Part shown: piece after piece, positions 8,954-17,955 of the stretch | How positions within the stretch are numbered: the stretch's first letter is position 1 | How the letters are laid out: the number at the start of each line of letters is the position of its first letter | Source: Brucella pseudogrignonensis | Lineage (GTDB): Bacteria > Pseudomonadota > Alphaproteobacteria > Rhizobiales > Rhizobiaceae | Reading direction: 5' to 3' | DNA length: 64,000 nt | Assembly: GCF_002252525.1 (NCBI RefSeq) | Contig: NZ_NNRM01000044.1 | Span: 186,001 to 250,000, forward strand | Program-made: the position numbers and the translations under genes | Notes under the pieces: model-generated | Told to the model about the DNA's origin: nothing | Seen by the model: only the letters and a program-made list of their open reading frames with translations | Databases searched by the model: none

Positions 8954-8968
8954 TGACTGCACTTGTCA
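8954..8968. promoter_or_regulatory. Candidate iron-responsive (IRO/RirA) box
   Basis: TGA at 8954-8956 and TCA at 8966-8968 are separated by exactly nine bases, matching the TGA-N9-TCA iron-responsive operator bound by RirA in rhizobia and relatives. It lies between the divergent transporter ATPase and TonB receptor genes, 59 bases before the receptor start. A short motif like this can occur by chance, so the location is the main support. Confidence 0.45.
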
Positions 8969-9026
8969 TGTTTATGCGATGACTTGCCAGCCTCCACTAA
9001 TTCATGCATCGCTATTGGGGAATTCT

Positions 9027-11213
9027 ATGCCGGTAAACCATCTGAAATCGAATATCGGCAGCCTGCCCTACATGTCAGCATTGCCATATAGCATTCCACT
9101 CGCTTGCGCGATGATGGCGCTTGCGGTCAGCAGTGTTTTAGCACAGGAAACGAATGCTGGAATTCAGCTGCAAACGATTGTCGTTCAGGACAATGCCAGC
9201 TCAACCGAACCTGTTAAGGGATATGTGGCTAAGGTCAGCAGCAGTGGCACGAAAACGGATACACCTATCCTGCTTACGCCCCAATCAGTTTCGGTGGTCT
9301 CAGCTACCGAAATCAAAGATCGCGAAGCGCAAACTCTTGCTGACGTGCTTGCTTATACGCCAAGTTTCACGGCACAGCCCGGCCCATTCTCGCGCGTCGC
9401 TGACCGGTTCAGAATTCGTGGATTCGACGTCGAATCCGGCACCGGCGGGATGCTGCGCGACGGCATGCGGCTGCAGAACAACTCTTATGATGGCACGCAG
9501 GAGCCATTTGGTTTTGAACGCGTCGATGTTGTACGCGGTGCGGCTTCGGTTCTTTATGGCCAGCTTTCGCCGGGTGGCTTTGTGAACGGCGTCAGCAAAC
9601 GCCCGACATCCGAGCCTCTGCGTGAAGTCTCGGTTCAGGGCGGGCTTCATAACCGTAAACAGCTTACCGCAGATTTCAGCGATGCCATAACCGACACATT
9701 GTCATATCGTTTGACTTTTCTTGGTCGCGACAGCAACACCGACGTCGATTACATGAACAATGACCGCATTTATATCGCCCCGGCTTTGGAATGGAAGCCT
9801 GATGAAGACACATCGCTGACCATGCTTGGCTTCTACCAGAAGACCAGCACACGTTTCCCCGCTGCGTTACCCTACGAGATTGTGGAAGGCATCGGTAATG
9901 GCCCATTCATCCTCGGCCGCGACACTTTTATTGGCGAACCGGACTATGACCGGATGAAAACTAATATGGGTGCGCTGGGTTACGAATTTACCCATCGTTT
10001 CGACAATGATGTTCGGTTCTCAGCAAAATCACGCTATTACGAATCCGATCTGGACTGGCGTTATATGATGGCCCAGACGAGCGCCGCTGCCGTTAATCAG
10101 GTCGCACAGACAGGCATACTCGCTCGCCAGTACAGCGACCGTCATGATCGTGCGAAGGGCTTCACACATGATATGAATGTTGCATTCGATGTGGATACAG
10201 GTCCACTCTCGCATTCATTGCTCGTCGGTTATGACTTTTACGACACAACATATGATTCAGATAATTTTCGCGCAGCTGCTCCATCAATCGACCTGAACAA
10301 TCCCGTCTATGGCGCAAGCTTCACAGTTAATCGTGACCCTGCTCGTAACCGTGGTGCGAAAACAAAAACCGTACAGCATGGTATTTATCTGCAAGACAAA
10401 ATCACCTTTGATGAACGCTGGAACGTACTGCTTGGCGTAAGACACGACTGGGCTGATCAGGATTTCGGCTATCACGCGAACAACCAGTCGATCAGCCGCA
10501 ATTCTGAAAAAACAACTTGGCGCGCGGGGGTGGTTTACGAAGCTGAGAATGGACTGGCTCCCTATGTCAGTTACGCACAATCCTTCTTCCCGATTTCTGT
10601 GGCTGAATATGTCGAAGACATGAATTTCTCACCTATGACGGGAGAACAAATTGAGGCCGGCATCCGTTATCAGCCGCTTGGAACAAACATGTTGTTCAGC
10701 GCAGCCGTGTATCAGCTTGATCAGAACAATGTCGTCACCCGTACACTTGCAGGTGATATCACACAGATCGGTCAGCGGCGTGCGCGTGGATTTGAGCTTG
10801 AGGCCAAAGCCGAGCTGACTGATTATCTGACCATGGTGGGCTCATATTCGTACACAGATGCCCGGATCACCAAGAGTGAAGAACTTTTGGAACTTGGTCA
10901 GCGCAGCGAAAACACGCCCTATCATCAGGCTGCTCTCTGGATGACTTATGATGTAACTCAGTTGGGCATCGACGGACTGACCTTTGGAGGTGGTGTACGA
11001 TACACCGGATCGACCAGCGCATCAGGCATAGGTAAGCCAATACCCGGCTACACGCTTGTCGATGCAATGGTTCGCTATGAACTGACCAAAAACATTACCT
11101 TGTCATTGAATGCCACAAACCTCTTCAATGAAGAATACGCTGTCTGCGAATTTGCAAAGTGTCTTTACGGAGATGGCAGAGAGGTTATGGTGTCTTCCAG
11201 TTTCAAATGGTGA
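9027..11213 (+). CDS. TonB-dependent siderophore receptor
   Basis: A 728-residue outer-membrane receptor of the siderophore (FhuA/FoxA-like) family. It has a signal peptide ending near VLAQE, a TonB-box-like LQTIVVQDN, the plug domain with TPQSVSVVSATEIKDREA, then a 22-stranded barrel with the NLFNEEYAVCE segment near the end and a C-terminal aromatic residue (SSFKW) for barrel assembly. No N-terminal FecA-type signalling domain is present. The ATG at 9027 has GGGGAA upstream and gives a proper signal peptide; the frame opens earlier at 8979. It should import ferric siderophore that the divergent ABC operon then carries across the inner membrane. Confidence 0.92.
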   Translation: MPVNHLKSNIGSLPYMSALPYSIPLACAMMALAVSSVLAQETNAGIQLQTIVVQDNASSTEPVKGYVAKVSSSGTKTDTPILLTPQSVSVVSATEIKDREAQTLADVLAYTPSFTAQPGPFSRVADRFRIRGFDVESGTGGMLRDGMRLQNNSYDGTQEPFGFERVDVVRGAASVLYGQLSPGGFVNGVSKRPTSEPLREVSVQGGLHNRKQLTADFSDAITDTLSYRLTFLGRDSNTDVDYMNNDRIYIAPALEWKPDEDTSLTMLGFYQKTSTRFPAALPYEIVEGIGNGPFILGRDTFIGEPDYDRMKTNMGALGYEFTHRFDNDVRFSAKSRYYESDLDWRYMMAQTSAAAVNQVAQTGILARQYSDRHDRAKGFTHDMNVAFDVDTGPLSHSLLVGYDFYDTTYDSDNFRAAAPSIDLNNPVYGASFTVNRDPARNRGAKTKTVQHGIYLQDKITFDERWNVLLGVRHDWADQDFGYHANNQSISRNSEKTTWRAGVVYEAENGLAPYVSYAQSFFPISVAEYVEDMNFSPMTGEQIEAGIRYQPLGTNMLFSAAVYQLDQNNVVTRTLAGDITQIGQRRARGFELEAKAELTDYLTMVGSYSYTDARITKSEELLELGQRSENTPYHQAALWMTYDVTQLGIDGLTFGGGVRYTGSTSASGIGKPIPGYTLVDAMVRYELTKNITLSLNATNLFNEEYAVCEFAKCLYGDGREVMVSSSFKW

Positions 11214-11257
11214 CACCGCTTTAAGGGCTGTTGGGAATTCATGAGTAACGTCGGCTT

Positions 11258-12613
11258 CTAAGAATGATCCCCTATTTTCAACCGCGAGAGCAATGTTAGA
11301 CCTGTGGTCAGGTCTTCCATACCAAGACCACCCAGACACAGCCGGATACCCGTCGCATTATCGTTTCGATCAGCACGAACGGCGTCCGGCTCTGTAACAA
11401 CAACGCCAAGCGTCGCCGCTGCCTTTTCGAAGGCTTCCGCTTCCGTATGAGGCATTGGCAGCCACGCATGAAAAGCACAATCATCGGTTATGATTGTTCT
11501 GTTGTCGAAGAATGACCGGGCCAGTTTTGCCCTTTGCCGCGCCTCGGCACGCAAAGTACCCCTCACCGTTTCCATAACACCACTGGTAAACCACTCTTCG
11601 AGGAGCGCATAGTCTACTGGCGAAGAAGACAGTGGCAGCGCACGCAAGGCTTCCTCGGCATGCTCCTCCCAGCCTGAAGGCAAAACCAGAACGCCCAGTC
11701 GCAATCCTGGACTGAGTGACTTGGAGAGGCTCGTCACATGAAAGACGCGATCCGGTGCCAGGGTGACAAGTGGAGGAAGGTTGGGAGAGGCACCCAGTGT
11801 ATAGACACCATCTTCAACAATCGGGACGTTTCGCTTGTTGCAGACGTCCACAATGTCCTTTCGCCGGTTTGCTCCCATAGAAATCGTCGTAGGATTATGA
11901 AGTGTGGGGGTCAGATAAACAAGGCGACGGCGCCCACTGTTCTCTTCTTCGCATAGCACCCGATCGAGATCATCCGGCACCATACCCTGGTCATCAATAT
12001 CAACGCTCCGCATTGGATGGCCGCGATAGCGCGCAAGTGCAATAGCTCCCGAGTAACTGAGACGTTCTGTGACAATCAAACCATTGCCGCCGCACAGAAT
12101 ATCGAAAGCAAGCCAAAGTGCCTGCTGCCCGCTTCCAGCTAATATAATCCTCTTTGCGTCCGCCTCAATGCTCAGGCTTTCGAGCCAGCGCGCCAATAAA
12201 CGCCGATGCTCATCATGGCCTGCTGGTGGGGGATAAAGATTGACGTGGGCTGAGTTTATTTTTCTGGAGATTGCAGAAAGTGTGCCGGCCAACAATCTGT
12301 CACTTAGCATAACAGGCAGCCGATTGACCGAGAAATCAATTGCAGGGCCCTTTCGTGATTCAAATACGGCGACGAATGTACCACTGCCCTTTACACTTCG
12401 CGCCAATCCGCGCCGTTCAAGCATCGCATAGGCTTTCGTAACTGTGCCTACTCCGAGGTTCAGTTTCCAGGCTAAATCCCGATGGGCAGGCAGTCTGTCG
12501 CCGCCAAGCAACTGCCCCGAGAGAATATCTTCAGACAAAGCTTCTACCAGCCTGTTTGCGGTTGTATTGCCATTATCTGAAAGACGAGGAGTCCATGGAG
12601 ACTGAAGGCGCAT
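11258..12613 (-). CDS. MocR/PdxR-type transcriptional regulator (GntR HTH plus aminotransferase domain)
   Basis: A two-domain regulator of about 451 residues. The N-terminal GntR winged helix has LPAHRDLAWKLNLGVGTVTKAY. The C-terminal class I aminotransferase-like domain has the PLP-lysine region TSLSKSLSPGLRLG and PTLHNPTTISM. Such regulators sense PLP or amino-compound ligands. The ATG at 12613 is preferred over the GTG at 12661 because the family usually starts close to the HTH; ribosome-binding sites are weak at both. It is convergent with the siderophore receptor. A perfect 9-bp palindrome lies about 60 bases upstream, a possible autoregulatory site. Its target genes are not evident. Confidence 0.85.
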   Translation of the reverse strand: MRLQSPWTPRLSDNGNTTANRLVEALSEDILSGQLLGGDRLPAHRDLAWKLNLGVGTVTKAYAMLERRGLARSVKGSGTFVAVFESRKGPAIDFSVNRLPVMLSDRLLAGTLSAISRKINSAHVNLYPPPAGHDEHRRLLARWLESLSIEADAKRIILAGSGQQALWLAFDILCGGNGLIVTERLSYSGAIALARYRGHPMRSVDIDDQGMVPDDLDRVLCEEENSGRRRLVYLTPTLHNPTTISMGANRRKDIVDVCNKRNVPIVEDGVYTLGASPNLPPLVTLAPDRVFHVTSLSKSLSPGLRLGVLVLPSGWEEHAEEALRALPLSSSPVDYALLEEWFTSGVMETVRGTLRAEARQRAKLARSFFDNRTIITDDCAFHAWLPMPHTEAEAFEKAAATLGVVVTEPDAVRADRNDNATGIRLCLGGLGMEDLTTGLTLLSRLKIGDHS

Positions 12614-12674
12614 GTTTGTAATCCGACAGAGTGCTCGATATAACACCGTTAGTACCGTCACAAGACATCATTGC

Positions 12675-12693
12675 AAACCGCTTTAAGCGGTTT
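12675..12693. promoter_or_regulatory. Perfect palindrome upstream of the MocR gene
   Basis: AAACCGCTT (12675-12683) and AAGCGGTTT (12685-12693) form a perfect inverted repeat around one base. It sits 62 bases before the MocR-type start, a natural place for an operator. No T-run follows on either strand, so it is not a good terminator. Confidence 0.4.
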
Positions 12694-13176
12694 AAATTCG
12701 ATGAAAGAACACCGCAAAGCATTGCGAGTTTAATTGAGTACCAGTCAGAGACATTGGTTCCTTTAAAGCGGGCATGAACTGGTAGCAGGAACTGATTCGT
12801 TATGTGTGCTTTCCGGAAGATTTTGACGTAGAGTCAAGAACATGAGCCTCCCACCTACAGCAGGTACACCCAGCTGCGATTTCATGTTACCAGTCAAGAA
12901 TATTTTCTGCGTAGAACTAAAATTGGGAATTCCATGAGAATTTACCCCGCTGTTATGTTCTAAAAATATTTACCCGCTTCGAAGGATGTGGTTTCCGGCG
13001 AATACGAGAGACGAAAATAGGTAGTATTATGCGATATTAAAACCGTCGCAGGTCCAGCAAAAGTACAACGGTTAAACAACAGGTAGTCGCACTCGAGGAG
13101 TCACGACCTTCGAATGACTGGATACAGTGGGCTCAAGTTTAGTCAAACTATCATCAGAAATGCGGAGTTTAATGAT
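12694..13176. other. Intergenic region, nothing recognised
   Basis: About 480 bases between the MocR gene palindrome and the terminator hairpin of the Septu-like pair. No open frame with protein-like composition and no RNA gene were seen. A 13-base string GTCAAGAACATGA at 12833-12845 recurs at 3152-3164 and partly at 33424-33434. Confidence 0.4.
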
Positions 13177-13204
13177 AACCACAGACAACACATTGTCTGT
13201 GGTT
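13177..13204 (-). terminator. Hairpin downstream of the Septu-like operon
   Basis: An 11-bp perfect stem, AACCACAGACA (13177-13187) with TGTCTGTGGTT (13194-13204) around a six-base loop, 26 bases beyond the HNH stop. The T-run is weak in both directions, so termination could be inefficient or the hairpin may act as an mRNA stabiliser. Confidence 0.5.
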
Positions 13205-13229
13205 TCACGTCCTCATGTCCTGCCCACGG

Positions 13230-13808
13230 TTATAGCCCCCTTGCGGCAAGCTCATTATCCAATTCGGTTTGCACACGTGCTTCAAGCATTGGCAACTCTC
13301 TCTCTAACCGCCGAAGCGAAATCTGCGTGACATTTTGGAGATTAAAAAGATTAATGTGATTTTCTCCCTTCGATGAAGAAGGTTTTGCGAAGGGGATCTC
13401 TCCTGAAGCACCAGAAAACTCCAGATGTTCGTGGATATCATCAAGCCTTGGATGAACTATATTAAACGTCGAATTTTCATAAACAATGTTTTTAATAACA
13501 ATCGTATCTCTAGCGTTTTTTACTTCAAGTCCATTGCAAACCGAGCAAGCTGCGACCAAGTTATTGGGATGAAAGCGAAACTCTGGGTGCAGAGAATCGG
13601 GAGCGATGTGGTCGCGCTCTACTCGGCGACGTGAATCGCGTCCCATTTTGAGTCCACAGTACGCGCACATGCCCGCCTGTGTAGCATCAAATATTTTATC
13701 CATTATTCTCTTGTATTCTTTAACTTTTTTCGCTCTGCTTTTCCATTTTCTGATATTGCAATCTGGGATTAGATCACTTGCGAGAATAATAATTGGAAGA
13801 TTACGCAT
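13230..13808 (-). CDS. HNH endonuclease, PtuB-like (Septu defence)
   Basis: A 192-residue HNH nuclease. The metal-binding pairs are CAYCG and CSVCN, with the catalytic region ERDHIAP and HPNNLVAAC between them, all within residues about 45-105. Its start overlaps the end of the upstream ATPase gene by 8 bases. An AAA ATPase followed by a small HNH protein is the layout of the Septu anti-phage system (PtuA-PtuB). In Septu the ATPase is thought to control the nuclease, which cuts nucleic acid on infection. No reverse transcriptase is nearby, so a retron carrying PtuAB is not supported. Confidence 0.78.
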   Translation of the reverse strand: MRNLPIIILASDLIPDCNIRKWKSRAKKVKEYKRIMDKIFDATQAGMCAYCGLKMGRDSRRRVERDHIAPDSLHPEFRFHPNNLVAACSVCNGLEVKNARDTIVIKNIVYENSTFNIVHPRLDDIHEHLEFSGASGEIPFAKPSSSKGENHINLFNLQNVTQISLRRLERELPMLEARVQTELDNELAARGL

Positions 13809-15255
13809 TGTTGAGAATCTCAGCGATCAATGGCATAACCTCAAGAACCACGGGAGCGCGCGCAGCCGCTGATTTTTGGAGCCTTAATTTTATTTCCAAA
13901 ACCTCTTCCAATTGCCTTGTATTGAGCTTGGATTCGGTCCTTTGAGATTGCGATATTTCGATTATCCTTTGCACGTCTTTCAGCGCGTAATAGCTCGTTG
14001 CTGCATCGATTCCAAAAACAGAATAAAGTACTTGTTCCGATGGAAGGCCGTGCGGATCGAGTTCCATCGCCAAGAATTGCTTTCTTGCTCCTATCGAAGG
14101 TCTCATAGAGATAACTGATGAGTTCTTGGGTAGATTTGACACCAGCAGATTCGAGTGTGTTGCCATAACCACTGTGCAGCTATCGATAAATGGAACATTC
14201 CGATAGAGACCAGGAACATATTCCTGCTGCCGTTTCGGATGCAAGCTTACTTCTGGCTCATCTATCAATATTAATGATCGCGGTTCAATCTCTGAAACTA
14301 ATCTAAGGTTTGTTCCTAATATTTGTTGATCTCCGCTACTTAGATCAGAAAATTTTACTTCGTTGCCATCTGATTTTTTTTTAAATAAAATTTCCGGATT
14401 CGTTATTACTTTAATATCTCTTAGAAATTCCATTCCTAAAATGTCGTTGGAAAATTTCCTATCAAGTAATTCAAATTTAATAAAATCATCATTACTTTTC
14501 GATAAACGTTGAACCGAACTCGCTCCGGCGCCTTCGATAAAACTGAATGCTTGAAATATAATATCATCATTCTTCGCTGAAAATATATCACTGTCAATCG
14601 AATTAACATTTCTTAAAGTGAACTGAAGTCTGCTACGAAAGCCTTCAAAATCATTAATACTCAAAAGTTCTTTGTCTCTAATTTTGAAACTTGCAGTTAC
14701 ACTTCTATCAAGTCCAACTGTTTGCAATGTATCAGATATCATATCTGCTCGAAGTGTATCCCTTGAAGCAATCCAAATACTTTTCATTATTTTCGACACC
14801 AGAGCACTTGTGCTCATCATATTGGTAGTTTGTCGCAGGCCTAAATAAACGTACCTGCTATCATCCGTTTGGATCTTGAACGGATAACGATCTGTCGGCA
14901 GGTGCGCGAAAGCAAGTACTTTGCGGGGCATAAAGCTCAAACTTGGTTGGATCAATCTTCGATCCAACATCATGGAAACATTATTTCCTTCAACAGATAA
15001 AATAATTTCTTTACTATCAATAATATACTTTATCGAAGAAAATTTTTGCTGCTGGTTTTTCTGTGATTTTCGGCGAGAGTGTTTATTCATTATTATTTCG
15101 AAAGCACGATCAAACAGATGCGCTATATTGAAAAGTACAGAACTCTTACCGGCTCCATTTTCCCCCACGATAATTGAGCACTTCACATCATAACTATCTG
15201 CTATGAAGTTTACAGTCGTAGTAGAGTTTTCGAACTGGATAAGTCTCAAAGTCAC
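13801..15255 (-). CDS. AAA ATPase, PtuA-like (Septu defence)
   Basis: A 484-residue ATPase of the ABC/OLD-like AAA_21 group. It has Walker A GENGAGKSS near residue 32, signature-like LSSGDQQIL, Walker B SLILIDEPEVSLHP and the switch histidine in VMATHSNLLVSN. There is no TOPRIM domain, which separates it from OLD and GajA proteins. Together with the overlapping HNH gene it fits Septu. The gene is clearly richer in A and T than its neighbours and is followed upstream by transposase fragments, signs of horizontal transfer. The subtype was not resolved. Confidence 0.78.
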   Translation of the reverse strand: MTLRLIQFENSTTTVNFIADSYDVKCSIIVGENGAGKSSVLFNIAHLFDRAFEIIMNKHSRRKSQKNQQQKFSSIKYIIDSKEIILSVEGNNVSMMLDRRLIQPSLSFMPRKVLAFAHLPTDRYPFKIQTDDSRYVYLGLRQTTNMMSTSALVSKIMKSIWIASRDTLRADMISDTLQTVGLDRSVTASFKIRDKELLSINDFEGFRSRLQFTLRNVNSIDSDIFSAKNDDIIFQAFSFIEGAGASSVQRLSKSNDDFIKFELLDRKFSNDILGMEFLRDIKVITNPEILFKKKSDGNEVKFSDLSSGDQQILGTNLRLVSEIEPRSLILIDEPEVSLHPKRQQEYVPGLYRNVPFIDSCTVVMATHSNLLVSNLPKNSSVISMRPSIGARKQFLAMELDPHGLPSEQVLYSVFGIDAATSYYALKDVQRIIEISQSQRTESKLNTRQLEEVLEIKLRLQKSAAARAPVVLEVMPLIAEILNNA

Positions 15256-15420
15256 GCGCTAGGCCCCCATACTGACAATACATATCAACGTTGCTTGTTC
15301 AACGATTACGCGAAATCAATGTCTCAAATCAACATCGAAAAATAGCTAGACAGCGAACTAAACATCGTTCTCTACAACAGGCATACGCTGGTATAATTCG
15401 TAAGCGCGTCCCGCGCCCGC

Positions 15421-15738
15421 GTGTTCGCAAATGCTCCGTTGGGTGAAACGTTGAAATACATCGCTAAATACTGGGACGGCTTGTGCCTGTTTCTGCCTGA
15501 CGGTCGCGTCGAGCTGGATAACAACAGCGTCGAAAGAACAATCCGGCCAATAGCATTGAGCAGAAAAAATGCATTATTCGCAGGTCATGAAGCAGGCGCT
15601 CATAACTGGGCTACAATCGCCTCACTGATCGAAACATGCAAACTCAATTCAGTCGATCCGCAGAAATGGCTGACCAGCACGCTCACTGCAATCGTCAATG
15701 GTCATTGGCAGAGCCACATTGACCAACTATTGCAGTAA
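15421..15738 (+). pseudogene. IS66-family transposase, C-terminal fragment
   Basis: About 105 codons matching the C-terminal end of IS66 TnpC transposases: WDGLCLFLPDGRVELDNNSV, ERTIRPIALSRKNALFAG, then the small C-terminal IS66 domain. Everything N-terminal of this (the zinc-finger and most of the DDE core) is missing, and no terminal inverted repeats were recognised. It is a leftover of an IS66 element beside the Septu-like genes. Confidence 0.82.
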
Positions 15739-15825
15739 GATGATACCGATAAGGTGTGATTGAGACACCGCTCTGATGTCCGTTATCAATGCTTTGGGCG
15801 CGAGGTGCAAGTTCGATGCGGCGAC

Positions 15826-16940
15826 TTACGATCTGATCGACTGCGCCTCCCTTGCAACGGCCCACATGAAGCCACTCAGCTCGCGGGCAATGGCGGTACA
15901 AACGACCGTCGTTCGCTTTCCTCGTCTGATTAACGTTCGATACCGCGCAGTCAACCGGCTCTGAGCCTTCCATGCTATCTCCCGCACTTTCGGAGGCGCT
16001 TGCTCCATACGGTACACCTTCCTCGCGCCGACCTTCGGTGGATGGCGATATGTCCAGGCGCTCTCGACCAACATGTGCCGAACGCGCCCATTGCCCGCCT
16101 TGGTGATTGAGCCCCGTCTGACCGTCTCACCCGTTGATCGCTCACCCGGAACCAGGCCGAGATAGCCCATCAATTGGCGGGAGCTTTAAAAGCGGGTCAC
16201 ATCACCGACCTCTGTTGCATAGGTGACGGCAACGATCAAATCGACCCCTCGTAACGTCTGTAGAGCTCGAACGACGCGCGCGAGAGACCAGGTGGGGATA
16301 AACTCTTCAATGACCTTCTCCAGTCGTTCGACACGCTCCTTCGAGAGGCGAACTGCCTCGACCATTTCCTGCAAAGCGATCTGATGCGCGGGGTGATCGA
16401 AGTGTTGATCCTGCAGCCAGCACAGATATCGCATCGTCCAGCCCTTCTTTCGTGGATAGATGCGACTATGCTTGAGCTTAAAGGCACTTACCTGTTGCCG
16501 ATGAACCCGTAATGTCTAGACAGCAGCAGCTCGAGCACGAACAAGGTCGCGCATAGCCTCATGGCCCTCGTCGGGGACCCACACTGCCGTAAGCTCGCCG
16601 GCCCTCAATAGCCGGGCGAGCGCGAGTGCGTCTCGACGGTTCGTCTTCACCCGGTCGCCAGGCTTCCTCGGGATCAATGACGGGGCAACAACCATGCATT
16701 TATGACCAAGGGATGGATCAGCCGATAGAGGCCATAACCGGTAGGTCCGGCTTCATAGCAGAAATGCACGTGATCAAACTTCGCGGCTATTCGCTGAATT
16801 ATGCGGCGCATGCTGCCATCGGAGGCGTCAACCTCGCCGAAGTAGCGCACCTCTCCGTCCCGGCCAGATTCGGCAACAGCAATCGCATTCTTCAGCTTGG
16901 CGACATCAATTCCGACAAAAGCTTCTCTATAATCTGCCAT
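15826..16940 (-). pseudogene. IS110-family transposase, frameshifted
   Basis: The whole length of an IS110-type transposase can be followed on the minus strand but in several frames. The N-terminal DEDD domain (MADYREAFVGIDVAKLKN) is open to 16674. The middle ([20 protein letters not shown]) continues in another frame near 16510-16670. A linker runs at 16186-16434, and the C-terminal transposase_20 part (MGYLGLVPGERSTGETVRRG) lies at 15826-16173. At least three frame changes are needed, so it is inactive. The ATG at 16940 is taken as the original start. Confidence 0.82.
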
Positions 16941-17205
16941 GGCTCGTCCTCCTGTGATGAGGATCGGCTCGGCCCGTCCGAGCAAACCTCGGAAGACCAG
17001 TGTAGGGCGAGCCACCTCAGGCGCAAAGACGGACATACGGTCTTACTTTAATTCATTGATGAACAATCGCTTTCACAACAGGTATAATCTATTTTTATTC
17101 TAAAGTTGTCACCAGACCAAACCCAAAAGCATCATCGAAATTGCAACAGAGCCAATATTCGGTTTCGATTAACACCCTTTTCCAAAATGAACTGGTAAGA
17201 CACAC

Positions 17206-17955
17206 CTATGGTTGAAAAATCGTCGCCCGATGCCATTCCATAAACATCCGGTGTTTTTGTGTAAGACTCAAATGTTCCCGAAAGCGTAATGTTGATCGAG
17301 CTTCCAGAGTTAAACGCACCGAGAATTCTGGGCTTCCATCGTCATTAAACGTCACCAATCCTGTATCAAAAGCAGCATCCCAGAGCGCAGACAGCAGTAA
17401 ACCATTATGTACATCAAGCCGCTCGGCATCGTTGTCACAATCCTTCCAAGGCTTGATGTGGGAGGCTCGGAGAAGCGCTTTGTCCGTAATACCCGTCAGA
17501 GGGCAACGCCCCTGCCAGTACGCCATCAGCCGCTCGCGAAAGATGTTTTGCCCGACCCGTTGAACGACGAGCCGTTCCGCTTCGGTCGTTTTCGGCAGAC
17601 CCTTCGTCTGGTATAAGAACTCGTGTAGCGGCGCATCCGGAAGACTGACGGCAAGTTCATAAACGCGCGGCATCGCGGCATACAGCATAGCTAGATCGGC
17701 GAACCGATAGCGCGCAAGCCCCGGCCCTCCTCCTTCAATCGGCTCCAAACCAATCTCTGCGACGATACCGGGGTGATCGATCGCGACTACCCAGCCTCCC
17801 TTATTTTCGCGTGCGAGCCAGAGTGAGCCTTGCGCAGTTGTCGAGGTGTAGTGCCGCCAGCCGTTAAGCTCCTCATGTGGCCGCCGGAATCCGTTCTGAA
17901 ATGCTACCTTGTCGCATTCCTGACGGATGACAAAGGACTGCGGCGACTCGATCAT
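17206..17955 (-). CDS. HNH endonuclease, last gene of the DISARM-like operon
   Basis: A 249-residue protein with an HNH nuclease domain in the C-terminal half. It has CPLTGI at about residue 150, then LLRASHIKPWKDC and LDVHNGLLLSALWDAAFD, the pattern of HNH_2 family restriction-type nucleases. The N-terminal half has no recognised domain. Its ATG overlaps the stop of the SMC-like gene (ATGA at 17952-17955), so it is translated with it. In context it is the likely DNA-cutting effector of the five-gene operon. Many HNH proteins of this type occur alone as restriction enzymes. Confidence 0.75.
   Translation of the reverse strand: MIESPQSFVIRQECDKVAFQNGFRRPHEELNGWRHYTSTTAQGSLWLARENKGGWVVAIDHPGIVAEIGLEPIEGGGPGLARYRFADLAMLYAAMPRVYELAVSLPDAPLHEFLYQTKGLPKTTEAERLVVQRVGQNIFRERLMAYWQGRCPLTGITDKALLRASHIKPWKDCDNDAERLDVHNGLLLSALWDAAFDTGLVTFNDDGSPEFSVRLTLEARSTLRFREHLSLTQKHRMFMEWHRATIFQP

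Noticed and set aside
13230-15255. Retron with a PtuAB effector
   Set aside because: No reverse transcriptase frame or msr/msd-like inverted repeat lies beside the pair.
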